Part shown: positions 44,218 through 57,442 of the stretch, piece after piece
How the letters are laid out: the number at the start of each line of letters is the position of its first letter
Numbering within the stretch: position 1 is the stretch's first letter
Assembly: GCF_024713945.1 (NCBI RefSeq)
Contig: NC_134678.1
Span: 5,332,001-5,396,000, forward strand
DNA length: 64,000 nt
Source: Dermatophagoides farinae
Lineage: Eukaryota > Arthropoda > Arachnida > Sarcoptiformes > Pyroglyphidae
Direction of reading: 5' to 3'
Notes under the pieces: model-generated
Told to the model about the DNA's origin: nothing
The model's input: only the letters and a program-made list of their open reading frames with translations
The model's database searches: none
Position numbers and translations under genes: made by a program

Positions 44218-47210
44218 AGAATAAAACAATCATTTGGTCAGTTTGTTAGAAAACAAAAATCAACATCAGTGAAAAAAAAATAAAAAATTCAAATTTATTT
44301 CATTGAAAAAAAAAAATAATTTTGTTTGTTTACAACGAAACCGACAGAAAAATATTTCTCCAAGAAACAATAATAACAACAAAAATTTATAGTAGAATTT
44401 AGTTTTTTATGACCCTCGATAACGAATAATAATAATAATAATCGAGAGTGTTGTTGAACCAATAATAAAAAAAACCTTTCCTTTCTTGCTGTGCATAGGG
44501 TTGAAGACTTGAATTGCGAACAAAAAAAAAGGTCAAATCCAAAAAATAACAATCATGTCAAGGTAATCAAATAATAATAAGTATAAAGGTATAAAGGTGT
44601 TAAAATTATCAAGTTATCTTTCTATAAAGATGGTAAAACTGGTAATTAAACAAGAAGAAATGGAATAAAAATACATACACGCACACACACACAAACACAC
44701 ACGAGCGCTAACACCAAAGACCAAACCTGAGACCTGGGGCCACAAAGCACTTTGTTGATTTTATTATTATTGATTTTTTGTATCGTTAAGAAAAAAAAAC
44801 GATGATGGTTTTGAAAAAAATGTGCCATTAATTGATTTTTTATTCTTCGTAACTTGAATGAATGAATAAACCAGAAATGTGTGTGTGTGTGTGTGTGTGT
44901 GTTTGTGTGTTTTCAAGAGAATCGGTCTGATGAATTACCATGATGATAATCATCGACAATGATGATCAAAAATTTTTTTTTTACCATTCGAAAATTCAAA
45001 CAATAATATGGTTTTGACATGAAGTTATTTATGGAACACCACACATGGCTGGTGTTTGGTTCATATGTTTGGTTCTTGCACGTCATCATCGGGTTTTTTT
45101 TTCGTTTTGTTTATAAACTATTTTTTTCATTCATTAAGACTATAGTTCGTGTTTGACATTTATATATTCGATATTAAATGCATCACATAAAAGCTATATG
45201 AGAAGAGAAAATGTTTTGTTTCATATATGAAAAAAAATGTTTACAACAAATAAGGAAAAAATTAAACTTTACTATAAATGTTCACTAATATGTTCAATTT
45301 TCACAACAATTACCATTGAAAATAAAGATAATGATGATGATGATTATACCAGACCATTACTACTAGATCTTTTAACCAGTTTATAGAAAAAAAAATCCAT
45401 CATTCATAATATAAATATCTTAAGACAATAAGATTTTCGTTCAAAACTAAATGAAACATTTTTTTTTTTTTTTTTTTGATTTAAAGAATTGATTTTATCT
45501 TTTATCATGATTCATTTTTTCCACGCTTGACATGGTTTGTTATAACCATATATGATGATTAGATGAATCGTTTTTTTCCCAACAAGGGCTTGTTGTTGTT
45601 GTTGCTGTTTAAATTATCTCAAGGTGCTCGCTGTAGATTTTCACACAAACACACAGATATGAACAAAATACAGCAAAAAAAATTGATCACGACTATGATG
45701 ATCATGGTCAAGGAAAAAAAAAAAAAAAATTGACATTAAAAACCTAAGCCTTCCTGGCCATTTTAATCAGGCTATTTAACAGTTTAATTATTATCATGAT
45801 GATCGAATAGTCGAAGTGGATGAAAGAAAAGCAATAAAAAAAATAATCATCAATCATCTATCCATCCATCGGAGATAATAATAATTTTAAGGTAATTCAC
45901 TTATTTTAAAAAAAGCAAAAAAAAAAAAAACATTCAAAAGAAACTAGATTAGTAATTATTCTAATCGAATTGAGAGATGACCGACAACGTTGTTGTCACT
46001 CGATTCAAATTTGAAAAAGTGATGACATTTTTTTTACTCGATAATACCATCGATTTTATCTTCTTATAATCATTGAAATCGTAGCGGCTTGTTTGATCCC
46101 CATCATCATCATCACATAGAGATGAATAATTTTCTTTTTTTCGTTGATGTAATTGAACATTGCCCAAAATAAAGATCATTTCATCAAAAAGAATATTTTT
46201 TTTCATTCAACAATAACTATAAAATTCCTATAATTCCAATACATGTACATTCATGGTGGTCTGGTTCGTTTATAGTAAGAAACATTCTATGAATGTTTGT
46301 CTACCTTAATGGTCGATCAACGATCATACATTCTCGTGAAATTCAAGAAATTCAAATGAATCTTATTCATTATAATATGACCAAAAATGAACGAAAAAAA
46401 CATTTCAAATCTAGTATTCGTGAAAATAATTAGATTTGTTGATGTAAATCTATTAAATAGGTATTGAATTCCTACTTAATTGTCATTGTGTTGAATACTA
46501 CAATGATGATAATGACGGTGATGATGTTGGACCACACACCGTGATCACCAATCACATATTTGTGTAAAAGTGTGTTTGCGTGTGTGTGTGTGTGTGTGTG
46601 TGAATGTTCAAATCCTCAATTCAACGATTCAATGATTCGAATGAAATCAAAAGTTGAATAGAAATAGGAAAAAAAACTTACACTAGAATGTCTTTCACGA
46701 TAAATCTGATCTAGATATTGATATGACAAAAAAAAAAATTTCGTCATATCAATGGATGATAATTGGAAAAAAAACTTCCGTGTTTGTCTATGTGTTTGAA
46801 GTGTCATGACGATAACAAATGTTCTAATTGTTTTTTTTTCGTGTATACGAAACAAATAGTTTTGTACAAAAAAAAATATTTGAATCAATTTACAGTGATG
46901 AAGAAAACTGACTGGTACGAAAAATTAAATTAAATTTTTCAATTCTTTTTTTCCACTGATTTTTGAATATTTTCTGAAATGATTTTTTTTTAAAAAGACA
47001 AGAAAACTATCACATTAAAATGTGAATGGGTTAATTCAATTTGTAATGCACAAATCAAAATAAATTTCTCTTTTTTCATTCTTAGATGAAAAAATTTCTA
47101 GTTGATCACCTGTTGATCAATTTTATATTCCATTATGGTTCGAAAATTTTGATCAACAACTAATGATTGTTCACAGTGTTTGAAGTATTTGGTGAATGAA
47201 CGTCGATAGA

Positions 47211-47236
47211 TCAATCAATCAATCAATCAATCAATC
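47211..47236 (+). repeat. TCAA tetranucleotide microsatellite
   Basis: About six and a half copies of TCAA lie 22 bp before the start codon of the acidic secreted protein, inside its probable leader. Length variation here could alter the leader. Confidence 0.8.
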
Positions 47237-47257
47237 GTTCAATCTATCAAAATAGAA

Positions 47258-48582
47258 ATGATTCTTATAGTATTCATTTATGTTTGGTGGTGGCTAATGT
47301 TGGGCCTTTGTTCTGTTCACTGTTCACCAGAATTCACTAACGGCAACGAACCACAATCTCAACAGAATAAACACAACAACAACAACAATAATAATAAGAA
47401 TGATTCGTGGATCATCTATTCATTTCAATCGTTTGATCATAATCCATCGAAACATAATGAAATTGATATGAGAATTCAGAATATTGATAATAATCCTAAA
47501 AAAAATCTAACGCCATCGGAAACATTATTGTATCATGGTTATATACCACCTGTCAATCATCTTGAAGATCCAAATGGCATTAGTGAAAATGAGAAAAGAG
47601 TATCGGATGAACCGACCACCGAATTTTATCATTCTTCAATTTATGATGATATTTTAAAATCCAATGATTCCGGAATGATTGGTGAAACAAAAGAGATACA
47701 GAATCCACCTGATTCAATTCAAGATCTTTTAGAACCGGCTGAAGCTAGAAGTACAAATCTACCGGAAGATGATCCATCCGAAGATAATTCAACAAATCAA
47801 TCACCAGATGATGATGAAGATTTTGGACCAGATCCAGTGGATGATGATACTGATGTATACGATGAAGATAGTAGTGATGATGATCAATCTAAAACAGCTG
47901 CTATGGACAATGATGATCCAGAGCATCATTCTTCAAATGGTAATATATTTTTTTGCTGAAAAAGTTTTTGAATTTTCATAAATTTTTTTTTATAAAGAAG
48001 ATAACATTATGACTCGAAGATCGGATGATGATGATTATGATCAGGATGATGATGATGATCGAGCCGAAAGTAACAGAGATGAGGTGGAATATACACCAAT
48101 TATGCTTGATGATGATGATGATAATAATAAAGAAGACGATGATGAAATTGATCGAGAAGATTTCGGTGATGGTGGTGAAACACAAAAGATTGTAAGCCAT
48201 TTCTATTAGAATAATATAATAAATGTAATTATTAAATCGAAATAATATTTCCAACTAAATATAGGATTCGGAGATTATTATGCCACAAATATTTTTATGG
48301 AGCAATCCAATCGAAACCATCAATGATGATCCAGATGAGAATGGTGAAAAAGAGGATGATTTCAATCTAGATGAAACACAATTTGATCAAGAATATCCTG
48401 ATATGTTAGATCCACAAGCAAGTTCACCAATGGAAACATCAGCAAGTGTTAAACATGAAATTACCAATCAGACAAACATGTTCGTACCAATTCATGACAA
48501 TACTGACAACAATGCTAATATCGACAACAATACAGCAAATGTAGAAGCTATTGTAACAGGTGAAACAATTATAATCAAATGA
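47258..48582 (+). CDS. secreted Asp-rich acidic protein
   Basis: Exons 47258-47939, 47998-48191 and 48265-48582 join in frame into 397 residues. The start MILIVFIYVWWWLMLGLCSV is a signal peptide, ending near HCSPEF. An Asn run (residues ~40-47) and a region with possible glycosylation sites follow. A conserved-looking non-acidic part is TPSETLLYHGYIPPVNHLED. Then come long acidic stretches, such as DDDEDFGPDPVDDDTDVYDE and exon 2 with DDDDYDQDDDDD. The C-terminal exon has MPQIFLWSNPIETINDDPDE and ends Asn-rich. There is no membrane anchor. The family is unknown; the protein resembles in composition the gene at the left edge of the window. Calcium binding or an extracellular matrix role is a guess from charge. 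Both introns are short (58 and 73 bp). Confidence 0.75.
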
Positions 48583-49342
48583 TGATGATTAATCATGATT
48601 TAATTATCAACACATCAGCAATCAGCATTTATAAGAATATATGATGATTTACATATTTCGCATTTATTATTAAACTGTACAAAAAAAAACTTATATGATA
48701 ATAATTTAGTAAAAATATTCGTTTTTATGCAGCATTATTTTTTTTCTCGCTCTTTCTCATAACTAGCACGTAACTGAGTGAGTGAACAAAAAAAAAAATA
48801 ATGATAATTCTTTATATTTGTAGAGGCATTTCTGGGAATAATAATCAAAATTGATGATTAAATCGTCAATAGTGTATAATGTTGACAATAATGTGGGTGT
48901 GTGTGTGTATGCGTGTGTCGAGAAACAATAATTATTTTGAATTAAACAAAATATATATATAATAAATAGAAAAAAATATGTGTGTATGAAGTGACAAATT
49001 TATATAATTTTAAATGTTGATAAAGAAAGAATGAAAAAAAAATCCGGATGAATAAATCAACAATAAAATTTGCCATCATTATCATTATCATTATCATGGT
49101 AAACAAATAACAACATTCAATTCGGATGAATTTGATTAATATAAAATGCTATGTGTATCATGCCATTTTTTTTTATTAGTAGGTATTGCGAGGTATTTTT
49201 ATGATTTTGACCATGCAAAATAAAAACAGTGAAAAAATCGAACATAAGAAATGATTTCTTCATCAAACATAATTGTACTGTATGTATATAGTCATAGTCA
49301 TTATAATTTATGAGACAGAAATAGAGTAATTTACTGTGATTA
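48583..49342. other. intergenic region between convergent genes
   Basis: The 3' ends of the acidic secreted gene (plus) and the AF4/FMR2 homologue (minus) face each other across 760 bp. It holds a TG tract around 48897-48909 and poly-A/T runs and must contain both 3' UTRs. No coding sequence is seen. Confidence 0.4.
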
Positions 49343-52300
49343 TCATTCACGTTTAATCGGCAATGATGATCCGGTTTGATTATTATTATCCAATGCATTA
49401 TTATTGATATTTGAATTGCTGTTGACTAGTAATGGAGCCAAACTTGTCTGTATATTTTTCACTCCTTTCAATGTATGATGTATAAGCTGTTCTAATGAGC
49501 TACTTAATTGTAAGCCAGTTTCATGATCAATTTGTTGAAAAAATTCCTTACAAAAAGGATTTGATTCGATCATTGATTCTGATTTGATCCATAAATCATT
49601 GGCCGAATATGATTGTTGCAATAGAAAAAGTTGCCGTGAAATAAAATTCATCATTTGTACCGGTACGGACATCGTTGCTGCTGATGATGATGCATTTGAA
49701 CTAGGTGGATTCTGACATGAACTGAGAATTTTTTCATGTGTTTTAAAGAATTGTCCAATCGTTTCTTTATTCTCATGTATCTCTCGATAACGCATTCGTG
49801 TTAAACGTGAATTGAGCAATGCTTGACAACGATACGATAATATGGTTAATTTGAGATCAATCAATTGTGCCTGTTCTTGATTGGCCATTAATAATGATGG
49901 ACGATTTTGTTTCGATAATTTAGCTGTAGCTACTTTGATCAATTGTAATGTATCACGATATAATTGATAAGCTTTGTCTACCTCGGATTTTTGTTCCATG
50001 ATTAATCCAGACTGAATAAAATACATTGATGCTTCAATATATTGTAGAATTTGTTGTTGAGGAATTTTTATTGAATCCGCTTTACGTTTCAATGTACGTG
50101 CCATTGTTTGTGCTTCTTGTTCTGTTTGACATAAAGGTGAAAATCGTTGAGATGAATAATGATGATTAATATGTGGCGATGTTCGTATTGACAATGAATT
50201 AATATTATTTATTGGTATTGATACAGGTAATGATGCTGGCTGTGGTGAAGGTACCTGCAATTGTTGGCCATATTGTCGCGAACTTTGTTGTCGCCCTGTC
50301 TGATGCTCTAATGGAATATCCGATTTGTTATGTTTGCTTACTATTGTTTCAGAAATTTTATTTGACGTACTGATTTTATTGTTGGTTGAACTCGTTTTTA
50401 ACATGGAACCACTACCAATAGCAGATTTACCATTAACATTAAGAAATTTTTCATTATCGGTTCGTGAAGATTTTTGAAAATCTTTTTGTTGTGAACTTTT
50501 TTTCGAGTCTGATTTAGAATTTCTCGATAAAGGTGGTATTGGTGATGATGATCGTCGATCAAGAGGAATATTGCCATTACGATCAATATGTGGTATGCGA
50601 TTCAATTTAGGTAGCTCTATCGATACGATAAGTGATTGTTGGCCAGAATGATTTTCAGAATTTGTACCAGAGACAAGATCTACTTTTCGTGTATATGAAT
50701 TTGAATCAGACGGATCTTTTTTATTTGTACCGATTAAATGAGGAGAATATCGGCCGGAAATTTTTGATGAAAGTTTTTTATTATTCGGTATCGACGATAA
50801 TCGATTAGACGTTGAATTTTTCGACTCAATTCTCGATTCATTTGTATGATGACTAGTCGTTGATGCAATATTACTGTTATCGGCTATACGGGATGATTTG
50901 GTGAGTGGTGGTGCCTGTGCAGAAGAATTAGATATGAATCGTTCCTTTCTTCTTTTAACATCTTTCCATGTGCTGTTTTCATCATTTAGTCGATTTTTTT
51001 GCTGATTATTAGATTTTAATTCATCATTAAATTTTGTTGGTGTTTGTAACGAAGATGGCTGACTCATGGTCATTGCCGATGGTGACGGTGGTGGTTGTTT
51101 CTTTTTGTGGATTTTATTAGATGAAGCTTTAGTAGTGGTGGGAGCTTCCTGAAATGGTGAAGACTTTGATGAAGGCAGAATTCGATAATCTTGATGATTT
51201 ATTTTTGAACGATCATTCTTTTTAGATTTTTCCGATCGATTAGTCTTTGAAAGCGGTTTTCTAGACCTCGAATGCATTGGTAATTCATCGCTATTATCGT
51301 CTAATTCACCTTCTTCCATTTCTTCATCCGGCTTTTGACAATTAGACGAATGTTTAGCAGAGAATGAATCATTCGATTCATAATCAACATCATCTTCATC
51401 ATCACGAATAGAATTTTTTGACCCAGACCTTGAAAACGATGAACTATGATCATCATCCGATTCATCGTTCTCAGATAGAACAAATTTTGTTGATTTAGCG
51501 TCATTAATATTTTTCAAATGTTGTTGTTTGGTATTTTTTGAGCTAGAATTTTTTCCCTTTGACTTTAAATGATTATTTTTTGAAATTGAAGCTTTATTTC
51601 GATTTAAATCTTGTATCGAAATTTTATTATTATTCACTAAATCTTGACTATTACTATTATTATTATTATTATTATTGATGTTATTGGATGATTGAGTATC
51701 TTTATTTGAAGTATTCGTATTATTATTATTATTATTATTATTCGATGATGAATAATCACCTGGAGGAAGAAAATTATCCAGATCCCATTTATGTTCTTCA
51801 TCTTCATCATCATCATTATTTTGATTGTGCATCATAAATGAATGTGAATCATTTATCGTATGATGATCACCTTGTTTCAATTTCATTCGAGCATCAACAA
51901 TTTCAGAATTATTAAAAAATTCACGTGATTTTTGTCGTCGTATCTTGCCATTTTCATTTCTATTATTATCATTCCTTTTTGAATGATTCATTGAGCCCGA
52001 TTCTGATTCTCCAGAACTATTGTCATTAGAATCTTTTTCTTCTTCCTCATCATCATCATCGTCGTCGGATGATGAGGATGATGATGATGATGAAGATGAG
52101 GATTCTTCATCATCATCCGAAGATGATGCTGATGATAGATTGAATTCACCTGTATGAGTCTTGTTCTCTGATTTTGATAATGTTGATTTTTGTGATTGAT
52201 TAATTTGATTATGTAATGTTGAATATGGTGATAATGATGACATTTGTGGATGATGATTATGAATTTGTGATGAAATATTATTTAGGTTATGTTGTTGATG

Positions 52301-52981
52301 AGTATTTGAAGTTGATAACGTATTATTATTATTCTTCAGACTATTATGATTAGCAATAATCTGAGAATTAGATATAGCTGTATTTTCCGATGACGATATG
52401 TTCGTAGATGGAACAACATTCATCACTTGTTGCTGCTCATTATATAAATCATCAAGACCAGTTACAGGTTGTGATGGTAATAAGCTTTGATTTGGTATCA
52501 TTTCAGCAAAAATTTCCTGTACTCGACGACGATTGAATTCATTACGAGAAATACCAACCAGATTTGAATTGATACAATCTGATGAATAATTGATTGAATT
52601 ATTTAAAAATGGTACAAATTTTACAAAATCACCCAACGTGGATTTGATCTCTTTGGTTGTATCATCTTCACGTTCAAGACGTACAGGATCAGGAAATAGT
52701 GAATGTGATTTATCGATAGGATTTTTTTCACGTCCAATCGTTGCATGATGATGATGATGATGAGAATGATGACCAACAGAAGATACAACAGCCGATTGAT
52801 TTGATGCTTGTGATAATGCTAATGCTTGTTGACGGCGTTGTTCACGTTCACGTTGTCTTTCACGATCACGTTGTGATGATGTAACCAATAAAGAATTGGT
52901 CGATGATGATGATGATGATGATGATGAACCGGCTGATTGAGCCGCTGTTGAAGTATTCGATAATTGATGATGTGCATGCAT
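49343..52981 (-). CDS. lilli: AF4/FMR2 family protein (lilliputian homologue)
   Basis: One exon of 1212 codons from the ATG 52979-52981 to the stop at 49343. After a Ser-rich and Arg/Glu-rich start, residues 93-118 (SLFPDPVRLEREDDTTKEIK then STLGDF) match the AFF segment that binds P-TEFb. The middle is disordered, rich in Ser, Asn and Lys, with an acidic Ser/Asp run near residue 290-310. The C-terminal ~250 residues match the AFF C-terminal homology domain: EAQTMARTLKRKADSI, QYIEASMYFIQSGLIMEQKS, AYQLYRDTLQLIKVAT and LSYRCQALLNSRLTRMRY. The family scaffolds the super elongation complex that releases paused RNA polymerase II. An AG (CACATTAG) just before the ATG suggests an upstream exon, coding or not, beyond 52990. 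Many homopolymer codons make the middle length-variable. Confidence 0.9.
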   Translation of the reverse strand: MHAHHQLSNTSTAAQSAGSSSSSSSSSTNSLLVTSSQRDRERQREREQRRQQALALSQASNQSAVVSSVGHHSHHHHHHATIGREKNPIDKSHSLFPDPVRLEREDDTTKEIKSTLGDFVKFVPFLNNSINYSSDCINSNLVGISRNEFNRRRVQEIFAEMIPNQSLLPSQPVTGLDDLYNEQQQVMNVVPSTNISSSENTAISNSQIIANHNSLKNNNNTLSTSNTHQQHNLNNISSQIHNHHPQMSSLSPYSTLHNQINQSQKSTLSKSENKTHTGEFNLSSASSSDDDEESSSSSSSSSSSSDDDDDDEEEEKDSNDNSSGESESGSMNHSKRNDNNRNENGKIRRQKSREFFNNSEIVDARMKLKQGDHHTINDSHSFMMHNQNNDDDEDEEHKWDLDNFLPPGDYSSSNNNNNNNNTNTSNKDTQSSNNINNNNNNNSNSQDLVNNNKISIQDLNRNKASISKNNHLKSKGKNSSSKNTKQQHLKNINDAKSTKFVLSENDESDDDHSSSFSRSGSKNSIRDDEDDVDYESNDSFSAKHSSNCQKPDEEMEEGELDDNSDELPMHSRSRKPLSKTNRSEKSKKNDRSKINHQDYRILPSSKSSPFQEAPTTTKASSNKIHKKKQPPPSPSAMTMSQPSSLQTPTKFNDELKSNNQQKNRLNDENSTWKDVKRRKERFISNSSAQAPPLTKSSRIADNSNIASTTSHHTNESRIESKNSTSNRLSSIPNNKKLSSKISGRYSPHLIGTNKKDPSDSNSYTRKVDLVSGTNSENHSGQQSLIVSIELPKLNRIPHIDRNGNIPLDRRSSSPIPPLSRNSKSDSKKSSQQKDFQKSSRTDNEKFLNVNGKSAIGSGSMLKTSSTNNKISTSNKISETIVSKHNKSDIPLEHQTGRQQSSRQYGQQLQVPSPQPASLPVSIPINNINSLSIRTSPHINHHYSSQRFSPLCQTEQEAQTMARTLKRKADSIKIPQQQILQYIEASMYFIQSGLIMEQKSEVDKAYQLYRDTLQLIKVATAKLSKQNRPSLLMANQEQAQLIDLKLTILSYRCQALLNSRLTRMRYREIHENKETIGQFFKTHEKILSSCQNPPSSNASSSAATMSVPVQMMNFISRQLFLLQQSYSANDLWIKSESMIESNPFCKEFFQQIDHETGLQLSSSLEQLIHHTLKGVKNIQTSLAPLLVNSNSNINNNALDNNNQTGSSLPIKRE

Positions 52982-55900
52982 CACTAATGTGGATTCAATT
53001 TTTCATATGAATAAGAAAAAAATTTGTTATCAGGAATGATGATAAATATTTTTTTATGCGTGTTTAATTTTTTTTTGTCTTTTGAAAACCTAACAAAAAA
53101 AAAAATTCAATAAATATCTCATCAACTTGTTGAATAAATATGAATATATATAAACTTACGATTCGATTACTTTTTTTTGTTTGATTCGATGCGAAAACAA
53201 ATAAAAAAAACAAACAATTCTAACAACCAAAAAAAGAAAAAGAATTCCGTTTCAAATCCGTGTGTTCAAAAAAAAAGCTCGTTCAAAGAATATATCGATA
53301 TTTTGTGTGTTTTAGATTTTAAATAAACAACAAACAATAATATAACACATGGATCAGTTTGTCAGTTTTTGTTTTATCACATTTGATGATGATAATTTTT
53401 TGAAAGAACTGAAGAAATGAATTTGTACGAGAAAAACAATTAGATTGTTTTTTTTTGTTTGTTTGTTTGTAAACAAAATTACAGAAAAAACTGCCAAATT
53501 ATTATAATGTGTGTGTATGAGTGTGTGTTGTGTATGAATGTGTTGGTGTTACATATGTTTGAGGCAAATAATTCTTTAATATAATAATAATCATTATATA
53601 ACTTGAATTTTTGTTTATTTTTTTTTTAAATGTCACATTTTTCAGGAGGAAAAAAAAATCCGATAAACAATTTATATATCACTGGAAAAAAAACTATTCC
53701 AATTTATGTATTTGAAAAAAAGGGTTCAGTCACATTTTTTTTCCCCATTTCAATTTCTGGTCACTTTCTCATCCACACTCTCAACACTTTTTTCTTTCAT
53801 CTTTTTCATTATTTTATCATCATAATTTTTTTTTTCGAATAGAAAATGAGTAAGTTAATGTTTGTGTTTATAAATGAATGAATTAAATTAAGAAAAAGAG
53901 AGAGTGTGTGTGTGTTAGAGATGAAAACAAAAAAAAAAAAAATTTAGGTCATATTTCGTTGATGAGGGTCGTAAGTCGTATTTTTTCATATATTTATATG
54001 CTAATCACCTAATTCGAAATTGTATAAATGAAAATAGAAAATCGTTAATCAAATAATTAATATATTACCTTTAAAATTAATTCGATGAATGAAACAATGT
54101 TTTCAAATGATTTGAATGTGATTGTTTTTTTTTTCGTTGGTAATTTATTTTTTTGCGCTAATTATCTACCATGAAGAGTGTATTATATCGATTTGTTGGT
54201 TTAGTTATTCTAAAGTTTTTTTTTCCTTTCTAATCGGATCAATCAATCAACAAGCATATCGCAAAAATTTTGTTGGTTTATAGAAATGAGGGGGGGAAGA
54301 CAACGAATAGAAAAACCAAAAACCCAAGCAGAAAAAAAAATTAAAGATCATGAAAAAAATCAATAGATCCATGTATGTGATCAGTGCATTGGTTGCTGGA
54401 CACATAAACATCACAATCAACAACAACAACAACGTCGACAGTTATATATAACATATACACATAGTGTATTGGTATTAAAAAAGGTAGTAGTTTATAATCA
54501 TGATAACAACACCATTTGATTGAAGCATATTTTAAAAGTGATGAGAGAATGAGAACAAAAATTTTACATATGTATAAATGAGCTAATCATAAACACTAGT
54601 ACAAACAAAATCAATTCCCAGTTGATTCACGGAAATCAATCAATGATATTTGAAAAATTAAAACTCTTCAATACCATTTTGTGGATCCTAACACCAAGGT
54701 TGTGAATTTTTCGATCCATTTCTTTTCATTCATTATTTTGTGATAGCATTCTTTTCATTCTGTAATTAAGATTAAACACTACCCACTCTATTCTAACCAA
54801 CCAAATTGATACCAACTAAATTGGTGTAAGTTGAAATTTATCTTTTTTTCCCAATTGATTTTCATTTTCAAATTCAATGTAGAGAAAAATCGAGAACATC
54901 TTTTTTTAAAAAAACTGATTCGAATTTTTTTTTTTGTCATTTTAGTTTTCTATCCATTTCATAGAATTGATCATTCCATTTGTTCACTAAATACGATCAA
55001 TCGAACGTCAAAAAACAAATAAACTTAAATTATCTTTTGCATATAATCTTTCTTTCTTTTTCTGGAAACGAATAACGAATTCTTCTCTGTTTTCGCCTTT
55101 CTTTAGTACATTCGTATCATGTATCCACACCCAAGCTATTATATAAATATAATCATTATAACTAAATTAAAATGTATCCTGAAAATGGATTCTGGAATTT
55201 GTTATTGTTGTTGTAGTTGACAACACCAGAGTTTTTTTTTCACTGTGACCATTCAACAACAAACAAACAAAAAAGTAACCATTGTTATCGCGCAATTTAT
55301 TATTATTATCATGTGAAGCAAAACCAACAACAATAACAAGAATAAAAATAAGAAAAAAAATTATCTAAAAAAAACAATGAAGATCCAAAGACATGAAGAA
55401 GAAGACGAAAAAATCATGAAAAAAAGAACATGAAAGTTTTTTTTCATGCTTTCAGATTTAAGTAAATCGTTATGATCGTTAAATTATGATAATGATGATC
55501 ATCGTTCTAATCGTTGTCGATTGATCAATAACACATGACGTTGATTTACTTGAATGATGATAATGTCGTGATATATATGTACTGGTGTATGGTAGAAAAT
55601 TTGTAAATACAAAAATTCTCTAAAATACAATATGTTCAATGTCAATGTTTTTCTATGTGAAAAATATTTTTCTATATCAATTGATCAGGTAACAAAGAAG
55701 AAAAAAATTAATAGAATCGCTGAAAAATGTATTTTTTTCTTTCTATTTTTTTTGTTATTGTTTTTTAAAGAAAAAAACAATAAAAAAAAAATTTCCCTTG
55801 TACATTTGGCCTTTAGTTCATTCATTTTGATCGAATGATATCGATATCAATCTCTAGATTCTTGATTGAACCATAAGAAGAGAAGAAAATTTTGTGATCT

Positions 55901-57041
55901 AATTTATTTGAAACATCATGATGATTAAATATCGATCATATTTGAATCAATTTATTAGTAGTAATCTGATTGATTGGAAATGAGAAATTTTATTTATTTT
56001 TCCAATTCAAATTGATGATAAGCTCATTTTTATTTATTTAAAAGAAAAAATGAGAGAGAAATAGAGAATATTTCAATTCTGAATGGTCAATAATTCTATA
56101 ATCAATGTCCATTGATTGATTTTTTTTTCAGTGATTGAAAAAAATATGTTTGATCTGGGACCGTATTGATATGAGATAGACTATAGCAAGAAATCATATT
56201 AATCTTTTTGAATTGAAATGAAGTTGTAAATTTTTTTATTTTTTTTGTTATATTTCGATTTTCAAATCGATCAGTCAATAAAATAATCATCATCATGGAT
56301 TATGGGAATCGAAATTTCTTTCGTTCACTTTAACTTTGAGTAGTAGATCGTCATATTAGATGAGATTCATCAGCAAATTAATGGATGAATGTGAATGTGA
56401 ATGGAAACGAAAAAATTGAAAATGGAATCATGCGAATAATGAATGCATGAATGGCATATATATCGATTTCTCATTATTCGCTTTTGGAATTTTTTTTTAT
56501 TTTTTTTCTCACTGTCTAGTCTGAGTTTTTTCTTCTTGTTTTTTAATGCCCATGTACAAAAAAAAAGTTTCATAGTATTTAATTATCATAGCCTTTTGGT
56601 GTCCACACAATGTAATATAATAGAATGTTTGTGTGCTTGTGTGTCTGTGTTTTTACAGTAACAGAATTTTTGTTGAAAGTTTTTTTTTTCTTTAAAACTA
56701 TAATTTTGAAAAAATTCAAATGATGAATTTTGAATCAATTTTTTTGTTGATAAATAAAAAAAAAGAAAGAAAAAGAATGATCGAGATGAAGAGGGTAGAA
56801 AAAAAATGTTCGATCATCATTTCTTTTTTTAATGGAGAGAAAGAGAGTTTTCAACCCGAAAAAAAATAAAAAATAACCGGGTATAACATTCAATGCTTTT
56901 TTTTATTCATTCATTCATTTTTTCCTGTTTGGTTCTTTCGCTATCCAGAATTCTTTGTGTATTTTTATGTATAATATATATATAGATCTATAGGATGTTA
57001 AATTTTCTGCTTGAAAAACTTTTTTTTCAATCTATCTAGTG

Positions 57042-57442
57042 ATCATCATCATCATCATCGTCATCATCATCATCATCATCATCGTTGAAATGAATGTTGA
57101 ATGAATTCCATTTCTCATATACATGGTTATAGGGGACAAATCTAAATTCTTGAGTTTGATTCGATTTGATTTTGATTTTACTTACTACTTTTACTTTTTT
57201 TTCAATGATAGATATAGAAAAAAAGACTACTATTATTATCATCATCATCATCTTCATATATTGAATGAATTGAAAATAAAATCGAAATCAAAAATGCAAA
57301 AGAATGTTGAATCCAAAATGTCAATTTTTTTTTCTTTTGCTTTCTCTTTGTCATTTGTATTGTACATTTTTTTTGTCATTTACTTTTCATTCAATTCGGT
57401 GTTGTGTTGGTGGTGGTGATGATGATGATGATGATGATGATG
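57042..57442. repeat. inverted pair of ATC/GAT trinucleotide arrays
   Basis: An ATC array at 57042-57083 and a GAT array at 57418-57442 are reverse complements of each other, about 335 bp apart, with a shorter ATC run near 57237-57253 between them. The pair could fold back in single strands. Such tracts are common throughout the window, so the pairing may be chance. Confidence 0.6.

Larger units (their letters stand above)
43555..47257. other. 3.7-kb intergenic region
   Basis: No supported coding sequence. It separates the divergent NDNF-like gene (minus) and acidic secreted gene (plus). It contains TG microsatellites at 44879-44902 and 46579-46602, a TCAA tetranucleotide array at 47211-47236, several poly-T runs and a possible plus-strand core promoter near 44.2 kb. 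For this compact genome it is long, as expected around a developmental signalling gene. Confidence 0.4.
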
